Source: Phycisphaerales bacterium (GTDB taxonomy: Bacteria; Planctomycetota; Phycisphaerae; Phycisphaerales; SM1A02). From it: a DNA stretch of 13,857 nucleotides. Location of the stretch: the NCBI GenBank assembly GCA_007135295.1, contig SLJD01000237.1, positions 1 through 13,857 on the forward strand. Reading direction: 5' to 3'. Numbering within the stretch: position 1 is the stretch's first letter; the number at the start of each line of letters is the position of its first letter. Both the position numbers and the translations under genes were made by a program. This document shows, piece after piece, positions 13,138 to 13,857 of the stretch. The notes beneath the pieces are model-generated. The model made no database searches. It saw only the letters and a list, made by a program, of their open reading frames with translations, and had not been told where the DNA came from.

Positions 13138-13857
13138 ATGGCCCTGATGGAAGGCAAACGCGGCTTGGTGGTCGGCGTAGCCAATGATCGGAGTTACGCC
13201 TACTCGATTGCCGAATCCCTTATAAAAAATGGCGCGGAATGCCTCTTTACGCACCTGCCGGGTGACAAGATGAAGCGCCGTGTTGAGAAGACACTCGAAT
13301 CGCTCGAATTGAGCGACCCCTGGCTTGAATCCATGGATGCCGGCTCGGACGAGGATATCGATCGCGTCTTCAAGCGAATCGCCGATGACTTTGGCACAAT
13401 TGACTTTCTGGTCCATTCCATCGCCTACGCGGACAAGGACTGGCTGAAAGACGGCCTGTTCACCGAGACGCCACGTGAAGTCTTTACTGAGGCGATGGAC
13501 ATCAGCGCCTACACCTACGTCGCCATGGCCAGCCGTGCTGCGCCATTGATGGCTGAGGGCGGTTCGATGATCGCCATGAGTTACTACGGTGCTGAGAAGG
13601 CGGTTCCCGGCTACAACGTCATGGGCGTTGCCAAGGCGGCTCTTGAATCATCGACACGCTACCTCGCTCACGAACTCGGCCCGAAGAACATCCGCGTCAA
13701 CACGATCTCTGGCGGGCCGCTGCGCACGATGTCAGCGATGGCAGTGGGCGGCTTCGGTGACATCCTCGACTGGGTCGAGAAAAAAGCCCCACTTCGCCGC
13801 AATGTCACCGGATCAGACGTGGGGGATACGGCAACGTGGCTGCTCAGTGACCTCAGC
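13138..13857 (+). CDS. fabI: Enoyl-[acyl-carrier-protein] reductase, FabI type (3' end outside window)
   Basis: This gives 240 residues of an NAD(P)H-dependent enoyl-ACP reductase, which performs the last reduction of each fatty-acid elongation cycle in the cytoplasm. It is a divergent short-chain dehydrogenase. LVVGVANDRSYAYSIA (10-25) is the FabI form of the nucleotide-binding loop. HSIAYADK (93-100) is the family's HSIAFAPK-like block. The catalytic core MSYYGAEKAVPGYNVMGVAK (147-166) carries Tyr149, Tyr159 and Lys166, matching Tyr146, Tyr156 and Lys163 of E. coli FabI. The substrate-loop region reads SGGPLRTMSAMAVGGF (191-206), typically SAGPIRT-like. FabI proteins are about 260 residues long, so roughly 20 residues are missing at the window edge. 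It lies 133 bp after the array and has no obvious functional link to it. Confidence 0.95.
   Translation, partial: MALMEGKRGLVVGVANDRSYAYSIAESLIKNGAECLFTHLPGDKMKRRVEKTLESLELSDPWLESMDAGSDEDIDRVFKRIADDFGTIDFLVHSIAYADKDWLKDGLFTETPREVFTEAMDISAYTYVAMASRAAPLMAEGGSMIAMSYYGAEKAVPGYNVMGVAKAALESSTRYLAHELGPKNIRVNTISGGPLRTMSAMAVGGFGDILDWVEKKAPLRRNVTGSDVGDTATWLLSDLS

Noticed and set aside
1..13857. Mobile element, prophage, CRISPR array, tRNA or riboswitch
   Set aside because: No transposase or integrase motif, terminal repeats, regularly spaced repeats, cloverleaf or known aptamer core was recognised by eye on either strand.

Overview
The window looks like a chromosomal segment of a bacterium with a moderately GC-rich genome. 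Long families of secreted, imidazolonepropionase-like amidohydrolases are a known habit of Planctomycetota, especially Phycisphaerae, so I infer that group. This rests on gene content and protein style, not on a marker gene. All genes lie on the + strand. No tRNA, rRNA, CRISPR array, transposase or phage gene was recognised.

Layout: (1) 1-264 is the 3' end of a citrate synthase gene. (2) 265-561 is non-coding, with a hairpin that may end the citrate synthase transcript, a C8 run, an 11-bp tandem repeat and a doubtful short ORF. (3) 562-13004 is the main feature: eight consecutive genes, called A to H here, all encoding exported proteins of the amidohydrolase superfamily (COG1228 type). Gene E is a fusion of two such proteins, so the array holds nine amidohydrolase domains. 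Six of the seven junctions are 4-8 nt stop/start overlaps or a gap of about a dozen bases. Only the C/D junction has a longer gap, about 80 nt with the preferred D start. A single transcript with translational coupling is the simplest reading. (4) 13005-13137 is a short intergenic stretch with a perfect 7-bp hairpin. (5) 13138 to the window end is an incomplete fabI-type enoyl-ACP reductase.

The most unusual point is the state of the active sites. The first metal-binding motif of this superfamily is His-x-His after strand 1, in the context PG(L/F)(I/V)(D/E)xHxH. It is intact only in gene F (HNH). In the other eight domains the three aligned residues read GST, LST, NAL, QSP, ATS, RGH, RTR and DSF. 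The strand-5 His, strand-6 His and strand-8 Asp are also present together only in F. The folds themselves appear preserved: each domain keeps the N-terminal beta-sandwich start, the GGVTT-like strand-2 block, and the C-terminal 'G-x-I-x-x-G-x-x-A-D-L-V' return to the sandwich.

My inference is that the operon encodes one probable periplasmic hydrolase together with seven pseudoenzyme proteins (eight inactive barrels). Several of these carry extra modules: a four-Cys zinc-ribbon-like insertion in C, a beta-rich insertion in E, and acidic or coiled-coil insertions in A, D, E, G and H. They may form a hetero-oligomeric complex, or bind ligands without hydrolysing them. The substrate cannot be read from the sequence.
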